64,000 nt of DNA from the NCBI GenBank assembly GCA_963773605.1, contig CAVZBT010000010.1:434001-498000 (forward strand). Reading direction: 5' to 3'. The stretch comes from CAVZBT01 sp963773605. GTDB lineage: Bacteria; Acidobacteriota; UBA6911. The notes below the pieces were generated by a model. It made no database searches and was not told the DNA's origin. It was given only the letters and a program-made list of their open reading frames with translations. Of the stretch, positions 61,893 through 64,000 are shown piece after piece (the stretch's first letter is position 1; every line of letters begins with the position of its first letter). Made by a program: the position numbers and the translations under genes.

Positions 61893-62894
61893 ATGGCAAT
61901 CGTGCGCTGGGGGATCGTCGGGTGCGGCGACGTCGCCGAGGTAAAAAGCGGGCCGGGGTTCCAGAAAGCGGACGGCTCGGCGCTGGTGGCGGTCATGCGG
62001 CGCAGCCGGGACAAGGCCGCGGATTATGCGCGGCGCCACGGTGTCCCGCGTTATTACGACCGCGCCGACGACCTGATCAACGACCCCGAGGTGGATGCGG
62101 TGTATGTCGCAACGCCCCCGTCGTCCCACTGTGAGTTGTCCTTGAGAGCCGCGGCGGCCGGCAAGCCTTGCCTGGTAGAGAAGCCGATGGCTGTGGGCCA
62201 CGACGAATGCCTGCGGATGGTCGAGGCTTTTCGCAAGAAGGGGCTGCCGCTATTCGTTGCCTATTACCGGCGCGCGCTCCCGCGGTTTCTGAAAGTGCGC
62301 GAATTGCTGCGCGCGGGGGCCGTGGGAAAGGTGACGTCCGTGCACCTCGTGCAATATGAGCCGCTGCTGGCAGGAGCGCCCGACCAGCCCTGGCTTGTAG
62401 ACCCGGCGGTCGCCGGCGCCGGTCTGTTTCTTGACCTGGCCTCGCACGGGATCGACCTGCTCGATTTTTTGCTCGGGCCGATGACAGCCGCCTCGGGGAT
62501 CGCGGTGAACACGGGGGGGGCATATCCGGCCGAGGACGTGACGGCGGCCTGCTTCCGGTTCGAGTCCGGACCGGTCGGGACCGGTGTGTGGAACTTCAAC
62601 GCCGACCACAACGAGGACGGGTTCGTAATTACCGGAACCGAAGGCGCGCTGCGCGCGCCCGTTTTCACCAACGGCGATTTCACCCTGCGCAGCCGGGGCA
62701 GGGAAGAGGTCTTCTCGTTCCGCAACCCCCCGCACGTGCATCAACCACTGATTCAGACCGTGGTGGACCAGTTACTGGGACGCGGCACCTGCGAGTCGAC
62801 AGGCGAGACCGGCGCCCGCGCGTCGTGGGTGATGGACCGCTGCATCGCATCCTACTACAACCGTCAGGCGGTGGGGTCGGGCCCGCCCGGGTGA
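61893..62894 (+). CDS. Gfo/Idh/MocA-family oxidoreductase
   Basis: 333 residues from ATG 61893; AGGGGGAAGG lies upstream. NAD-binding Rossmann start RWGIVGCGDVAEVKSGPGFQ, then VDAVYVATPPSSHCELSLRA and the signature EKP in CLVEKPMAVGHDE. The C-terminal domain carries the expected lysine/histidine region (GLFLDLASHGIDLLDFLLGP). It oxidises or reduces an unknown sugar or polyol with NAD(P). The longer frame from 61788 crosses repeat sequence. Confidence 0.9.
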   Translation: MAIVRWGIVGCGDVAEVKSGPGFQKADGSALVAVMRRSRDKAADYARRHGVPRYYDRADDLINDPEVDAVYVATPPSSHCELSLRAAAAGKPCLVEKPMAVGHDECLRMVEAFRKKGLPLFVAYYRRALPRFLKVRELLRAGAVGKVTSVHLVQYEPLLAGAPDQPWLVDPAVAGAGLFLDLASHGIDLLDFLLGPMTAASGIAVNTGGAYPAEDVTAACFRFESGPVGTGVWNFNADHNEDGFVITGTEGALRAPVFTNGDFTLRSRGREEVFSFRNPPHVHQPLIQTVVDQLLGRGTCESTGETGARASWVMDRCIASYYNRQAVGSGPPG

Positions 62895-63051
62895 CCGACG
62901 CCGATCAGCCGCCGACGTGGCGGGGTCAGCGACCGCCGGCGTGTGTCGCCGTATCGGACGCCAGCAGCAGGATGGGTACTCTGACTTTGCCCGACAAAAA
63001 GTGAACCCGGCCGGGCTTCCCCTCGTTCTAAATGGCAACGAGGTAACCCTG

Positions 63052-63966
63052 ATGCTGCCGAATTTCTGCCTCTCGTTCTTTGCCCTGGTATTCTGCACCG
63101 CCGCAGCGGCCCAGGAACCCGACGTCGAGGAGATCATGGCGCGGCTCGCCCGCAACCAGGACCGCGCGCAGGATGTCCGTGCAAACTACGTCTACAACCA
63201 GCGGATGATTCTGCGTTTCAAGCGAAACTCCGGGAAGGTCGCGCGCGAGGAAATCCGCGAGTACAGCGTCGCGCCCACCCCCGACGGGACGGCCAAGGAG
63301 CTGCGCAGTTTTGCGGGCAAATACGAAAGAGGCGGGAGACTCTTCGACTACGACAAGCCGGGCTTCCAGTACAAGGATCTCGATATCGATGGTGAGCTCA
63401 TCGACGATCTTGCGGATGATCTTGCCAACGAAAAGAACTCCCGCGACGGCGTGGCGATGGATCTCTTCCCACTCCGGAGCAATCAACAGCGGAAATACGT
63501 GTTCACGCTGGCCGGAAAAGAGGACTATCGAGGGAAGCAGGTCTATCGGATCACCTTTAAGCCGCGCAGGGAATCGTGGGACGACGACGAGGGCGGGACG
63601 CCCTGGGCCGGCGAGATTCTGGTGGACAGCAGCGAATTCCAGCCGGTGTTCATCAGCACGAGGCTGGCCAAGGGCTTGCCTCTTGTCGTCAAGACCCTGT
63701 TGGGGACCAACCTCAAGGGGCTCGGTTTCAAGCTGACCTATGAGAGGTTCGAAGACGGGATCTGGTTCCCCGTCATCTATGGCGCCGAGTTCGAGCTGAA
63801 GGCCGCCTTTTTTTACAGGCGTAAGATCGCCCTCGCGCTCAACAACAGCGGTTTTCGGAGAACCCAGGTGCAAACGAGGATCACGTTCGATGAGCCGCTT
63901 ATGTTGGATCAGGTGCTCAGGATGAACGAAATCAAGCTGCTGCCCGCCCCTGCGCCACTGCCCTGA
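63052..63966 (+). CDS. Exported LolA-like outer-membrane lipoprotein-sorting-type protein
   Basis: 304 residues from ATG 63052, with GAGGTA upstream. Signal peptide PNFCLSFFALVFCTAAAAQE. The mature part begins DVEEIMARLARNQDRAQDVR, the usual LolA/LolB-like lead helix, then long antiparallel strands (ANYVYNQRMILRFKRNSGKV; GEILVDSSEFQPVFISTRLA; GLGFKLTYERFEDGIWFPVI). It probably binds a lipid or lipoprotein in the periplasm. It follows the oxidoreductase by 157 nt. The last 34 nt of the window hold nothing. Confidence 0.75.
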   Translation: MLPNFCLSFFALVFCTAAAAQEPDVEEIMARLARNQDRAQDVRANYVYNQRMILRFKRNSGKVAREEIREYSVAPTPDGTAKELRSFAGKYERGGRLFDYDKPGFQYKDLDIDGELIDDLADDLANEKNSRDGVAMDLFPLRSNQQRKYVFTLAGKEDYRGKQVYRITFKPRRESWDDDEGGTPWAGEILVDSSEFQPVFISTRLAKGLPLVVKTLLGTNLKGLGFKLTYERFEDGIWFPVIYGAEFELKAAFFYRRKIALALNNSGFRRTQVQTRITFDEPLMLDQVLRMNEIKLLPAPAPLP

Positions 63967-64000
63967 CGCCGGTTGACAAGCGTGCCCCTTGCCAGTACAA

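Noticed and set aside
1..64000. tRNA, rRNA, tmRNA, RNase P RNA, SRP RNA, CRISPR arrays
   Set aside because: I looked for T-loop, conserved core and direct-repeat signatures by eye and found none.

Overview
The window looks like a chromosomal segment of a GC-rich Gram-negative bacterium, most likely an acidobacterium (Acidobacteriota). The inference rests on gene content: an Oar-like TonB-dependent receptor, exported proteins of types common in that phylum, a DUF1844 protein, an RNase E/G whose S1 domain carries a long Pro/Ala/Glu/Arg insertion, and an Sm/Hfq-like protein. Outer-membrane proteins (DUF481, TonB receptor, PpiD, a LolA-like protein) indicate a diderm envelope. I see no rRNA, tRNA, CRISPR array or intact insertion sequence. 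Nearly all genes are housekeeping or envelope genes.

Layout. 1-4.2 kb: tail of an unknown protein, DUF481 outer-membrane protein, zinc-ribbon protein, TerC-type membrane protein, secreted esterase, Hfq-like protein. 4.4-10.5 kb (minus strand): TonB receptor, polytopic membrane protein, lipocalin-like exported protein, PQQ-propeller protein. 10.6-16.6 kb: gltD and gltB, disrupted by eight single-base-type frameshifts although the protein sequence is otherwise pristine. 17-25.6 kb: exported methyltransferase coupled to an S1/P1 nuclease, RNase HII, exported protein, M64 peptidase, DUF423, cytidylate kinase-like protein, hemA, membrane metal-hydrolase-like protein. 25.6-30.4 kb: PAS/HisKA fragment, bifunctional homocysteine methyltransferase/MTHFR with a MITE-like insertion at its stop codon, PpiD. 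30.8-40.4 kb: a diguanylate cyclase followed by mreB-mreC-mreD-mrdA-rodA (cell elongation), then rng behind a long structured leader. 40.6-50.9 kb: mazG, DUF1844, ribF, gatC-gatA, rsmI, pdxJ, glnS and gltX. 51.2-58.1 kb: a PRC-barrel/MgtE-N/CBS protein (one frameshift) directly upstream of an Nramp-like transporter, DUF523-DUF1722 protein, giant CPBP protease. 58.3-64 kb: NUDIX hydrolase, M28 peptidase, small membrane protein, Gfo/Idh oxidoreductase, LolA-like exported protein.

Most noteworthy. (1) Two families of GC-rich hairpin repeats lie only between genes. In the larger one (eight copies) the inner hairpin changes on both arms together. (2) A 227-bp element has about 20-bp inverted ends and a CGGCC 5-bp direct repeat on both sides; it replaced the last codons of the gene it hit. 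(3) The MgtE-type cytosolic domains without a channel sit next to an Nramp-like transporter that lacks the canonical metal motifs, suggesting a two-part magnesium transport system. (4) rng has a strong promoter match and about 615 nt of hairpin-rich leader. (5) Three genes have a -10 hexamer exactly 7 nt before the start codon, which suggests leaderless mRNAs.
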